Notes under the pieces: model-generated
What the model was told of the DNA's origin: nothing
The model's database searches: none
Seen by the model: only the letters and a program-made list of their open reading frames with translations
Made by a program: the position numbers and the translations under genes
DNA from: Aphelenchoides besseyi
Taxonomy: Eukaryota; Nematoda; Chromadorea; Rhabditida; Aphelenchoididae
NCBI GenBank assembly: GCA_024699855.1
Contig: JAMPIQ010000001.1
Location: 5,518,001-5,582,000 of the forward strand
Length of the DNA: 64,000 nt
Direction: 5' to 3'
Shown here: positions 34,549 through 45,433 of the stretch, piece by piece
Layout of the letters: every line of letters begins with the position of its first letter
Numbering within the stretch: the stretch's first letter is position 1

Positions 34549-36003
34549 ATGTTTCCAACTTTTGAGTTCGATCATTACGACGGTCTTTTCGATCATCTGC
34601 GTACGAGTCACGCATCAGCCGAAGAAACGAAAGTTCAAGAAGGAAACGATGTGCATTTCATGTGCCTGTGGATGAATTGTGTCAAATATCGGGCCAATGG
34701 AAAACCTTTTCCAACTCTTAACCGTCTGCTTCGTCACATTCGCGAAAAACACATGCCTTCGTCCGGTAAAGTTATTAATTTAACCCAACGTGCAAAGTTA
34801 GTTTTTCGTTATAAATTAGAAGTTAATGGGAAATCTTGTTTCAGACATTTCTTCCATTACATTCCTTAAGAACAGCCAGTTCGTGACAATAATCCACAGG
34901 TGATTGATGTGTACAAAATTAGTAATAATCGGCGTGTTTAGGGAATGTTTGTTGCGCAACCGAACGGCAAAGTCATTCCGAGTATTGTGCCAACTCGAAC
35001 TGCTATTCCATGGGATCCAAAAGCTCAACCATCGGCACCGAATTCACCTATTCATCCACCGGTTCCCGGTACGCCAACAAGTGTTCCGCCATCTCACACG
35101 TCTGCTGTTACTCATCACACACCAAATTCTTCGACACCACAAGTTTATCATGTTCAACCGGCATCTCAATCCGCAACTGCAGCGGGAGCAACTCAGGTCG
35201 TTCAAGTCGTAAATGGCTCATCGGTTGCTTACATGAACTCTCCCTATCAAACCGTGATCGTAAATCAACAGGGTCAACATCATCAAGTAATGACCAGTAC
35301 AGGTCAAGCCACTGGTCAAATTTTGGTTCAACATTCCGTCGGACATCCTTCAACTCCTCATCAAATCGTTGTTCATGGAACACCAAGTTCAACAGCTCAA
35401 ATTAACGGAATTCAACCGGGTCAAGGATACGCTTCTCATGCGGCATCGGGTCCAGTTCACGTTTATGCATCAAGTTCCACTGCGACATCAGTTGCACATC
35501 CAACAGCCAATGGACTTACTTATTACACAACACAAGGACAGCCCGCTACACATTACACGGTTCCCGTCTCGTCTGTCCATTCAACTACCACTCAACTCAA
35601 TCCAACTGATGCATCAAAAACGATTGTCAGCGCACAGCCGCGACCCGAACCAATGTTTGTTCCGCCACCCAATTCAATCAAAGTCAAACACGTTCTACAT
35701 TCGAAAGTTTACGTGAGGTAATCGCAACTTTCGGGAACGACTTATACATTTTCCGTTTCTTTTAGATACATCGAATCCTTATCGCAGGCTCGACAGCGTA
35801 CGGTCAGCCGCTATGACCACAATTTGCAACGTAACCCACACGTGAGTAACACTGTGGATAAACGAAAACTGCCGATTGACTGGATTGACAAGGAAAGCTA
35901 TGGGAAGAAGCGCGAAGAAGAAGTCGTAAAAGCATTATGGAAATTACGAGATGGTCTCTACGAAGATACACTTGGAATCAGACGGGACACCGAACCTATT
36001 TGA
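34549..36003 (+). CDS. PBRM1: Polybromo (PBRM1/BAF180) C-terminal part
   Basis: C-terminal region of Polybromo, the targeting subunit of PBAF chromatin remodellers in the nucleus. The end is diagnostic: HVLHSKVYVRYIESLSQ, TVSRYDHNLQ, LPIDWI and EVVKALWKLRDGLYEDTLGI line up with the human PBRM1 tail (LLHSEAYLKYIEGLS...SKWDQTL...LPSHWL...ALWRLRDLMLRDTLNIR). Before it is a Pro/Thr/Gln/His-rich linker (about 35000-35690), and at the start a C2H2-type zinc-finger region (LFDHLRTSH; FMCLWMNC...LLRHIREKH), as in some animal Polybromos. Introns at about 34790-34870, 34901-34942 and 35719-35766. The bromodomains, BAH domains and HMG box are not found in the 1.9 kb upstream, so this is either the end of a gene I cannot trace or a fragment. 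Confidence 0.75.
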
Positions 36004-36324
36004 TTCGTTTTTGTTGATTGATCATCTTTTACTGGTCTCGTTTTATTTATATTAGCACAGAATTTCGTTCTAAAATATTATTATGATTGTAACTACAATA
36101 TTGTAGCGAATGTGCAATTGTTGGAGTTTGCCAATTAAAACAATTTCTTCACTTAAAAAAACGTTTATTTCGATGTGCTTATTAGAAAAAGGTGAAGAAT
36201 AAGTGATCATCCCAAGCCATTTCGGCGGACCCGTTTTGATGGAAATAAAAAATTCGGACGAAATGTGCAAATACCGAAGATATGTGGTGCTAAATGAGGG
36301 TAGTTGAATACGAAAGAATAGTGC

Positions 36325-36995
36325 TCAAACGAAGCTGTCACGATCACTGGCCGTTGAGGATCGAACTCCGTTGATGGGCTCCGTTTGTTGGCCGTTAATA
36401 CCGTTCACGAATATGACCGCCGACGTTCCGCCAACCGATCGTTTAACCGGAGGTGGTGATGGGGATTCGCGTTGACTGAAATTCAAGGCCACGGACGAGC
36501 TCGCCGATCCATTGACTTTTGTCGGAAGTTCGTATTCGTTAACCAACTGAAGATGTTGATAGTAATTGAGGGCCACTTTTAATTGCCACAAGTTGTACAG
36601 GAAGAAGACAATCAAACCGATCATAATGCAGGCACATTTAATGTAATAGGAAGTGTTTTTGGAACCGTACATTGCTGAATTAGAAAATCGAATGCGATTA
36701 CAAAATATGTCAACTTACTGTCGAATGCCCAATTGAAAACCATAATGATGTAGAGTGGTTTGAAAAGGAAGAAGAACAAGAAAATCAAAGTCATGTAAAG
36801 TGTAAGGAACATGTGGAAAAACTGAATTGTAATAGTAACTTCTTAGTTGATGGAACTTACTGAAATTCCAATTAATGGCCAAACGAATCGATGATCATGA
36901 CGAAATAGGGCACCGGCAGCGAACCGCCCACTCCACCGGGTTACAACATAAATTACGAAACAGGGAGCACAAGCACAAACTACCGGCTGGGGCAT
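36325..36995 (-). CDS. multi-pass membrane protein, function unknown
   Basis: ATG at 36995: MPQPVVCACAPCFVIYVVTR gives a first membrane segment. A second exon continues FVWPLIGIS into FFHMFLTLYMTLIFLFFFLF and KPLYIIMVFNWAFDS, then the last exon has YYIKCACIMIGLIVFFLYNL followed by a cytosolic tail rich in Ser/Pro ending SSTASDRDSFV. Three introns are short and GT-AG. Three or four TM segments are visible. No enzyme motif is seen. Tetraspan/MARVEL-like topology fits, but I cannot assign a family. Confidence 0.65.
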
Positions 36996-37277
36996 CGCCT
37001 TTCTTTCGCTCAAAGCGACATCATACTCAACTGAAGTGGACGTCGTTGCCCATTAGCTCAATTGCTTGTCGTAATCTTAACTTCGAGTACGAATCGCTTG
37101 GAACGATCTTCTCTTTAGTCGTATGGTAGTTGAACAAAGTCATGCAAATTTGAGCTACTTCTTAATGTTGCATCGAATTCAATTTTCTTATTTCTTTTGT
37201 TTTTGACCGATCAGTCGCAAAACGTGTGTTCTCGAAGTGCAGTCGTTTTTCTCTTTTGGTCTCCAGCTACGACTACG

Positions 37278-38208
37278 ATGACGCATACGCAAACGTTGAT
37301 TTTACAGCAACTGTCGGATCGTCTCAGTTTGGTCATGTATTTGGTTGGGGCATTGACGATTGTGCTCGTGATCTTGTTGTGCATTGAAAGCGCTATGTTC
37401 GTCTATACGATTCAATCAAACAGCAAACCGGCAAAGAAGAAGGTCCGTCCAAGAGATAAACCATCGATTGGTGAATATTTCAGACGAAACCGCAAAAACC
37501 GGCTTCGGTGATTGTAATCGGAAGGAGCAAGAATACGGTGAGCATTACGTTGACTGATTCAAAGAGTTTGTGTTCAAAGAATGCACAATCCAAGAAGCAA
37601 TCGTTAATCAAGAAGTCGTCTTCGAAGAACGTTTCGACAAAATCGGTGGACAAAGTGAACTTACCATCGTCGAAAAAAACATTAATTGCAAAGGATCTTG
37701 ATGAAGCCAAGAAACGCGAAGCAAAACCAGTCGAGTAAGTTCTTTTGTTCTCATTCGTTTGTACAATTTTTAGAAGTTTGACAACTACCGATGAATCGGA
37801 CAAATCGAATGCTACGGTCAACCAAACTGCCGAAGCGAAACAAGAAGTCAAACCGCGTTTGCCACCCAGTTCTGCTCATTCAAGTGTCACTTCAATCTCA
37901 TCGTTCAACAGTAGCATTTTGAACGATTCGGGAGCTCAGAAGAATCAGGAAGCAAACAAGTCGGATCTTCGATCGCCGCCGGTAGTTTTGAAGACGGCAA
38001 TCGAGAAGCCTCCCGCCTTGGGGCCCAATGGTGAAACAGCGCCAATCGCTTCGCCGCCACGTACTTTGAGTCCGCCAAACTCGTTGATGATGAACGAAAA
38101 CAAGTTGATACCGATAAGTGAGTCTAATCCCAGTGAACTCCATGACACTCTTCGATTTCAGAAGGACCATCGAATGCTGCGGGATTGAACATCCAAAACG
38201 ATTTCTGA
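37278..38208 (+). CDS. single-pass membrane protein with basic, Ser/Lys-rich tail
   Basis: Unrecognised. Starts MTHTQTLILQQLSDRLSLVM, then one TM (YLVGALTIVLVILLCIESAM). The cytosolic part is Lys-rich: SKPAKKK, then a joined exon TKPQKPASVIVIGRSKN, KKQSLIKKSSSKNVSTKSVD and LIAKDLDEAKKREAKPVE, then a Ser/Pro-rich acidic stretch (SSAHSSVTSISSFNSSIL, APIASPPRTLSPPNSLMM), ending IKGPSNAAGLNIQNDF. Introns at about 37441-37481, 37736-37774 and 38117-38160 are GT-AG and keep the frame. The tail is probably disordered and phosphorylated. Type III membrane topology is inferred. Confidence 0.65.
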
Positions 38209-38580
38209 ACGTGATTGCGTGCTTGTCGTTATGAATTTGATGAAATTTAGGAATAAACTTTGATTTGAATTCAAAACATGTGAGCTCTGGAAATCAACGG
38301 CGAACGAAACCATCGAACAGAAAACGAGTTCGATCGATTTTTGCGTGTTCGCCAAAGTGATTGGGCACAAAAGTATCTCAAACGTTTGCGCTAGTTTTAG
38401 CTACGTGATTTCTTTTGTTTGCTACCAACATCTAATCACTTTTGTTTCAGAGTTTCCGATTATTTTGCCATCGAAATTGTCACTTTCTGAGAGAAGTTCC
38501 GTTGAGATCTTCACGATTTGCTTGGTTGTGTAAGTTGTGTCGTTGCTGTAAGTACTGATCATCTCATTCAGCCGATCAAA

Positions 38581-38847
38581 ATGAGCGTGGAACACACGTT
38601 AACGAAACCGATGAGGTCGACCGCAACTCTCGATCGTTCAGTTGCCTTCGCTCAATGGATCGAATCAAATCAAAATCAGCTCTCACAACCCGAGTTCTTT
38701 CTTCGTGATCGCAACGAACAAGATGAGTCGAACGAACATTTGACATCAATTTTGACTAAGTGCTTTTCTGGCTAAGTTCCTGTTTTTCTTTTTCTTTGTC
38801 GTTTCAGTTTACCGCCAATAAACCGCGTTCTCAAACGATTGGTTTGA
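38581..38847 (+). CDS. small orphan protein (about 72 aa)
   Basis: Two-exon frame: MSVEHTLTKPMRSTATLDRS, then SVAFAQWIESNQNQLSQPEF and SNEHLTSILTN, with a short last exon (LPPINRVLKRLV) after an intron at about 38760-38806. TTCAG ends ten bases before the ATG, so a 5'UTR exon or trans-splice site is likely. Charged and helical, no signal peptide. Not recognised; it could also be the tail of a longer gene. Confidence 0.45.
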
Positions 38848-38896
38848 TCTTTACTTCGAAACATCAGAGATTGTTTATGAATAACAAATAAACACA

Positions 38897-39208
38897 TTAC
38901 TTTCGTTCATCCTGACGAGTTATTCTCGGCCTTAAATGCGCACTGTTGTCGTACCGTAGAAGTTGGTTGTCATAGTCGAATGGCTCGGTTATTGAAGTAA
39001 GACTTCCAGAGCCAACGCCAAAGATCACAAATGTCGATGAGATATTTTTTAAGGGGATTTCCGAAGTCAGCAGTTCACATAGAACAACTTTGTAGGACCA
39101 AACATCCGATTTTTTATTGCAAGAACGATTCCTCAGCAATTCGGGAGGTATAAAATACCAGAATAGCGATTGTCTATTGAAATGCTCGACGGCAGTAAAA
39201 ATGAGCAA
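38897..39208 (-). pseudogene. remnant of a DLK/LZK-type MAP3K kinase domain
   Basis: An open frame reads WYFIPPELLRNRSCNKKSDV, WSYKVVLCELLTSEIPLK and GVGSGSLTSITEPF. This matches kinase subdomains VIII-X of MAP3K12/13 (WMAPE.I.....[21 protein letters not shown]..., WGVGSGSL). The APE motif is changed to PPE, the conserved Gly of subdomain IX is changed to Lys, and no catalytic loop or N-lobe lies nearby. An isolated 100-residue fragment with damaged motifs is best seen as a pseudogene or a captured exon. Confidence 0.7.
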
Positions 39209-39274
39209 ATTTGTTAAAAATCAATCAAATCAGACATTTTTCCTTTTAAATCGCTAACTTTTGCTCATTTTTAC
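39195..39274. repeat. 15-bp perfect inverted repeat, 50-bp spacer
   Basis: GTAAAAATGAGCAAA at 39195-39209 is the exact reverse complement of TTTGCTCATTTTTAC at 39260-39274. The left arm overlaps the 5' end of the kinase remnant. It may be a small hairpin element or terminal repeat of a lost insertion. Confidence 0.65.
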
Positions 39275-41593
39275 AGTTGAAACGCATTGCTGCACAGAAT
39301 CATCATTTCAAGGATTGTACAGGGTAGCGCAAAATAAACTCCCAGTTCGATTGGGCAGTTCAACTTTTGCACTTAATCCACAGAATCACTCAATTTTTGT
39401 CGGATCAAACGCGAAGGAAGTTGTTCGCGCGGCAGACGAGTCCAACTCCGTACATCCCTCTCTTGTGCGCCGTGCTAATTTGTTTTAAACTTGGTTCTTT
39501 CCTCTAAACGTCCACTATTTTCACCTTTGATCAACCGATTATTTGGCACCTCGCCGTTGTTGTTGTTTTCTTTTGTCATTTCCAACCGCCAACTCCTCTT
39601 CTGTTGCCCCTCTTTTGTTAATATCTGGATGTTCGACTGATGACGTTCAGTTGTCATTTCTTGCTGTTCGGTCGACGGTCGAATGAAATCGACCGCGCGG
39701 GGCTACCCTACTCTTTTCGTAGGTCTAAAGTTTATGGATGTTGAATTTGTTCCTAAACTTGTTTTTTAACTTTCTTTTGTTCTATGTTCGTTCGTTATTC
39801 GTTTATTTCGTGATCGTTTTATTGTCGGGTTTATTAACCAATTTGAGATACCGAATAAACATCTCTTCGTTACTACGTGTACGTCACAGCGGAAGCTACG
39901 GGCGACATTTGCTCTTTTTCACTCGTGTATCTGCATGACAAAAATGAACAAATCGGACGAGATGGGTTGGCACGTATTAAAGAAACGCCCTCAAATCGTG
40001 TTCAAGTTGTAAGTTTGTGAAACAAACGCAATTTGCACGTGTTACCATTTTTATCTTTCAAGGCTGATGAATTTACGGAGGTGCGAACGACCGCTCTCCG
40101 TTTTATGGCGGCGCTGACGTACGGACTAAGTTTTAATGATGGAAGATATGCCAGTCATCTCTGCGGCAATAAATATTGTATCAATATAATCACGGCAATT
40201 TGGAATACCGGGAAATCAACTTAAATCGGAAAATCTGTTTTCGACGGAATCAATCGTGTAAACATTTGTCAAAGTGCATACTTGACAGTAAGTATTGGAT
40301 GTGAAAATCTGATAATTTCACTTAGCACAAACCATTTTTTCGGCTGGCAAGTTCAAAGACGATAACCTGCAATCGCTGAATATTGTGTTTTTAGAAAGTT
40401 TTTCAGGTCGAAAATCGATTACACAGGGAGTTTAAGCGACAAATCAAGGTTTTAAGATTTTCAGTTCTCTGACCGACCATTTGGAAACAGTCCCAATAAG
40501 TAACAATTTCACTTCAAGCCCTAAGAAATACGACTTTTCGGCAATAGTCATCGATGATCAAATCAGAAAGTAAGTATTCAGAGGAATGTATTCGAAAGAT
40601 GCTTTTGTTTAGTCTGTTGCACATTGATCTCGAAGAAATAAAAAACGGTTAAGCCAAGACGATTGTTTCGGACGGAAATACAAGCCTGTAGAGGCTGGTA
40701 TCAAATCGAATGGCCAGAAGACACGGAGTTGGATGATGCTGGAACACCAATCGACACTAATGGCATGGACAACATTTCCTACATTATCGCCCAAAAACAC
40801 CTATTCAAACGTGAAGACATTGATCATCGAACATTCAAGTATATTCAACAGTCTACAAACCGCGACAGATGCAACGCGTCTGTTGCGTTCCATCCTACTC
40901 AACCGAAAAAGCTAATGAGAAAAAATGAACATTAAACTTATTGTAAAAAGGCTGTGGACCAAGAATTTCAACACGCTCTATACCTGTAAGAAGTTGCAAG
41001 TTTTACACTGAAACATTCTTTTTTAGCAATTACGGAAGTTCCGTGGATTCAGCCGAAAATGTTCAACAAAGCCAAAGAAGAATGTGGTTATGATCTCAAA
41101 ATCGTCAATTACATTGAGCATGATGGTTACAGACTTTTTCTTAGCAGTTGATGGTCGGCTTTTAAATGTGTTCAATTCGATTTCGACAACATAGGTTGCA
41201 AATTCAATGTCCGAGTTAAAGATTCAACAACCTTGTTAGTAGCCAACAGTCATGAAGAGCGTTGCAAGAAAACTGTCGAAGATACACAGTTAAAGCCGTT
41301 TTGGAGTATCCGATCTCCACGCACTACAACTCCTTTACTCTCCTTCAGTATTAGTTGGGCTACTGATGCTTGTCAATTACGGATTAAAGTCGATTGCATT
41401 CGATTCGAGAATAAAAATGCACGTAACGAAAAGAACATTTCGGTTCGCTGACGACAATCGAAATGTTTTGTTTGCGTTTCTGATCTATCGACTCGTTTCT
41501 TTGCGTGCTTATGAACAACAACTCGGATGTTCTTCGAAACAGACCTGTGGTCTTTAAAAGGTCGACGATGGTTGAGAACAATCAGTGATCGGA
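39275..41593. other. low-information region with scattered exon-like fragments
   Basis: Plus-strand fragments look partly coding: from 39938 (MTKMNKSDEMGWHVLKKRPQ) joined to ADEFTEVRTTALRFMAAL and ALTYGLSFNDGRYASHLCGN; then SSLTDHLETVPISNNFTSS near 40465, EIEWPEDTELDDAGTP-like sequence near 40700, and PWIQPKMFNKAKEECGYDLK near 41045 followed by FKCVQFDFDNIGCKFNVRV near 41165. I could not join them into one frame and recognise no family. It is either a fast-evolving gene with many introns or a decayed gene. Confidence 0.3.
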
Positions 41594-42570
41594 ATGTCGA
41601 TTCTGCTTCTTGGACTTCTCGTGACCTCCGGTTTAGCTCATGGTCAACCGCTGACTGTAAGTGTAGATTTGCAATCGAAATATTTCAAGTTTATTGGCAG
41701 AATCAACTGGCTAGAAACTGCAAAGAAGTTCAGCGGATGGGCGGAACGAAGTGAGTTCCCAATCGATGAAACAAGTTATGGCAATAAACTTCAGAACCGC
41801 CGTTTATACGATCCAAACAAACTCGGGAACCCACAACGTCCTTTGTGATCAGCAAACGAATGGTGGTGGTTGGACGGTTGTGCAGCAACGATTTGACGGC
41901 GCAATTCGATTTTGGAACAGAAATTGGAACGAGTATCGAAATGGCTTCGGAACTCCCGGATTGGTTAGTTCGGTTACGGGAATTGGGATCGTCGTTTTAG
42001 ATGGAGAGCTTTTATGCGGGCAACGAGCTCATTCACGAGCTAACCAATCAGTTCGATGACAACTCGACACTCAGAATCGAGATCTATGGCGACCGAAATC
42101 CCGGAAGCCAGCATGCCAACGACTTCTACTTCTCCGAGTATTATTTCAGAGTAAGCGAATGCCGTTGACTGAAACAAAGATGGTTGCAGTTGAACGACGA
42201 AAAGTCGGAATATGAGGCCGCCATTTTCATCGATTGGCAGCATTTGGTAGGCAACGCTTCAACTGGATGGTACGACATCACCTACAGCAACGGAGTCAAG
42301 TTCTCGACCATCGACCACAACAACGACCCCGATCCCGACTGCCAACAGATCTTCCACTTGGGGTCTGTGGTTTGAATTCGGGAAATGTAACTGACTGTTT
42401 GTTTCAGCGGATGGTGGACCCACTACTGCGGACTGATATCATTGAACGGCGAGTACACGCCTCGGAAGTTCGGTGATGGCTACGGACTGTTCTTCACGGT
42501 GGCCGGGCAGTTTCGTCGTGAATCCAAAGACCACACGAATGATGGTGAGAGATCGAGAAACAAAATATAA
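41594..42570 (+). CDS. secreted fibrinogen-related protein (FReD)
   Basis: Single fibrinogen C-terminal domain, as in ficolin/tenascin-type lectins that bind glycans. Signal peptide [17 protein letters not shown], then [17 protein letters not shown] and the FReD blocks in order: [20 protein letters not shown] (C.....GGGWTV.Q.R), [55 protein letters not shown] with DPDPDC (the calcium-site loop), [17 protein letters not shown] and a final Arg/Asp-rich tail. Cysteines for the two domain disulfides are present. Introns at about 41657-41701, 41751-41794, 41966-42002, 42151-42189 and 42364-42408. The normal domain length is met. A role in recognition of surface glycans is family knowledge, not shown here. 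Confidence 0.88.
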
Positions 42571-42740
42571 AAATTTAATTAAAAGTTAATAAAATAATCG
42601 AAATCACAAAACAATATAAGAGCAATCAATAATTAAAAGCGGACAAAATAGGGCGGATCAGAGAAAAGAATGAGATGTGCGATCGAAATCGGTCCTAAGT
42701 TGTGCTGCTTTTCGTGGCTATTGATGCGATGAGTCGGTGA

Positions 42741-44679
42741 TTAGTTGAGTTCAACGGATTCCTTCTTGTCGTCTTCGCTCTGAAACGCAGAGAATTAGCT
42801 CCGAGATTAGAACCAGCGTTCTTGCCGTCGACTTCTTGCCTCCAAAGCGCGACCACATGTTGAGAAGGGCGTTGAACTTGGCCGACGTCTTCGGTCCCGG
42901 TTTGGTGTCCGAAGAGCGAGTGGTGACTGTCGGAGTGTCCACTGTCACAGCCGCCTTATCCTCGATTTTGTTCGCGTTCAATTCGATCTCAACGACTGCA
43001 GCAGCCGACTCGTCGGCACGTGGAACAATTTCGAAGGACTCGACCGAGGCATTCGACTTGGGCGACAACAATCCGTTTGGTTCTTTGGTCTTCAGCAATC
43101 CGGCTCCCGATTCTTTGGGGTCCGAGTATTCGCCGCGACGAGAGACGCGTCCGTCTGAGTCCTCTTTCGCCTCTTCCTTCGACAGCTTGACCGAACCGTT
43201 CGCCAAATCGACGTCCACCTTCAAGTCTTTCGGTTGAACGCTGAAAACGAGTTGTAGTGTTGGATAGATTCTGAATTTACTTCTTTGGTTTGTTCTTCTT
43301 CTTTGGTGCTGCTGGTTTCTCGGTCGCAGCGGTCGATTCCTTCTTCGGCTCATCAGCGGGTGGCAATTCGCGGACCTTGGAGTTCGAACGTTTTTTGCGC
43401 GCCAATTGTTGAACTTTCGTCGCTTGAGTGACGAGTTTCGTTTCTTCAACGATAGTTGGAGTGGTGATTGGCGGGACTTCGGTTTGATCGACTTGAGCTT
43501 CTTTCTTGTTCTTCTTGTTGTTGCGTTTCTTCTTCGGAGTTTCCGGAACCTCGACAGTCGTCGCATCGATCTTCTCCTTGGCCGCGTTGTTGTTCGAGTC
43601 AAATTCCTTTTTCTCTTCGATCACCGGTTTCGCATCACCATCGACTTTCGATTCGACCGGTTCGTCGACGGAAGCTTCGGCCTTGTTGGAAGTGCAAATT
43701 GGACGGAAAGCGAAACGGAAGTTGAGACGAGCGTGATCGGAAAAGGAACGAATGTCCTTGAAGTAGCCACTTGATTGCCAAATGGTGATCGGAGACTTGT
43801 TGGCAAATGGGCGCAGAATTTGTTCTAAACATTCGAGCTGATTGGTTGGATCGGCCAATGAAACTGACCGGTTTGATGTGAGCGAAGTTTGTGTTCTCCG
43901 CGCTCCGCTTCCAAGTAAGCAGAACACAACCAGAGATCGGACGAGAGATTGCCGCTGTTGTGAAGGTCGATCGTGTAGTTGAATCGATTGTTCGACGGAT
44001 AGTCCTTTTGGGCATTGGCAGTCATTTCGATCTTGAACTTATGTCCACTCATGCCCATCAGTTTGCTTTCACGTTTGGCGCTTTTGCTCGACGGAACGAA
44101 GAGAGCGGGAAGACAGAACTCGATTGGCTCGACGCTCATGTCGACGTACTCGATGGGCATTTGAACGCTCTTCTCCGAGGCCTCATAGTTGATCGGAGAG
44201 CCCAAATCTGCCGGTTGAGTGGTGCACGTGACGAAAGTCAACTTGGCGTTCATCATGTTTTGAAGCTGATCGTTATTCAACAACAACTCGGGAGTGTCGT
44301 GGAAATCTGAAAAAGCAGTCCGAACATTAAGAGACTACTCAGCGATCGGCAACCGACCTTCCATGTAGATGTTCGAGTGGTTGGCAGTTTCGCCCGTGAA
44401 CCTGTAGTCCACTTTGCGCGAGTTCTCGTCGGCATCCAACTCGTCGAGTCGGAAACGAAGCGCCGTGAGTTGTCCGGACTTGACTTCTTGCTTCACCGTG
44501 AAGTAGAAACGACGGTCGTCGGCGACAAACAGGTCGCTAGTCCAGACGTTTCCGGAAGCGCCGTTGTTCTTGAGAGCCAGATCGGTGGTGTTGATGAAGG
44601 TGGGCAAGAGCGAGTCGATTTGCCAACGAAAGTTGACGGTACGAACATCGGCGGGTCCTTTTGCGGTGCAGGTGGACAT
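42741..44679 (-). CDS. orphan protein: two beta-rich segments plus long charged tail
   Basis: Not recognised. ATG 44679 (MSTCTAKGPADVRTVNFRWQ). The first half has two similar-looking segments: TVNFRWQIDSLLP with NVWTSDLFVADDRRFYFTVK, and AKLTFVTCTTQ with NNRFNYTIDLHNSGNLSSDL, then LNFRFAFRPICTSNK. They resemble TRAF/MATH-like beta-sandwiches in pattern only. The second half is disordered: acidic-basic repeats, ETPKKKRNNKKNKKEAQ, APKKKNKPKK, then LKVDVDLANGSVKLSKEEAK, and it ends SEDDKKESVELN at 42741. Introns at about 44320, 43890-43825, 43280-43235 and 42825-42783 are GT-AG. Lys-rich patches could be nuclear targeting. It is followed downstream on the opposite strand by the FReD gene. Confidence 0.62.
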
Positions 44680-45433
44680 TTCGCTTGCGGTTGTCGTCGA
44701 TTGAATCGATATCTGAAATCACGAAAAGTAATGAGAAGTGTCGTAGAACACGAAAACACGCGAAGTGGCCGACAACCGACTTTTTCCTCTGTTGGGCAAA
44801 AGCACCGTCCTCCAACCAAAAACACCCGAAGAAGCGGTAGACTTCCACCCAAACGACTGACTCGGAGAGTGAATGTTTTGGTTTGATCGTCTCAACATTT
44901 CGCCATTTGCGGCTGAGAACACACACCCGATTTCAACAGTCGACTTTAAACTCCGACCGTCGATTCGAGCAATCGGACTCACAGTCGGCAAAGCGAAGGA
45001 AGAACGCACTCCAATAGATTTCACGACCAAAATATCTGCGTGATGAACGCGTTTGCAGCTACGAACAATGACCCAAACCAACTTGACTAATCAGCAAGAT
45101 CACAACGAACTCATCAGTGACCAAATACACAAGCCAAGTTGTTCCCAATAAGCTCATGTCGAGTATCACAATTGGATTCCATGTGTTTCCACTTCGACTT
45201 GAAAAGCAACCGGCTAACTCCCGATCACAAGCGAGTTATCTGACACCACAATACAAGCGCTCTTCGACGTTCCGTTCGTTGAAACCGATTGAACGGCTTA
45301 CTTGCTTACTCTCAAAGCAATCAAGGAAGTCACGAGAAAGTTGTTCGTCAAATTGAGATCAGTAGTGGCAATCTGAAAATCCCACTAACCGGAAAGTCAC
45401 TTGTGAGCGGTTGTTCAGTCGCTCGGAGTCGAA

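Noticed and set aside
42836..43774. Long plus-strand frames opposite the orphan gene
   Set aside because: They are antisense shadows of the biased codons of the minus-strand coding sequence; introns and motif texture support only the minus strand.
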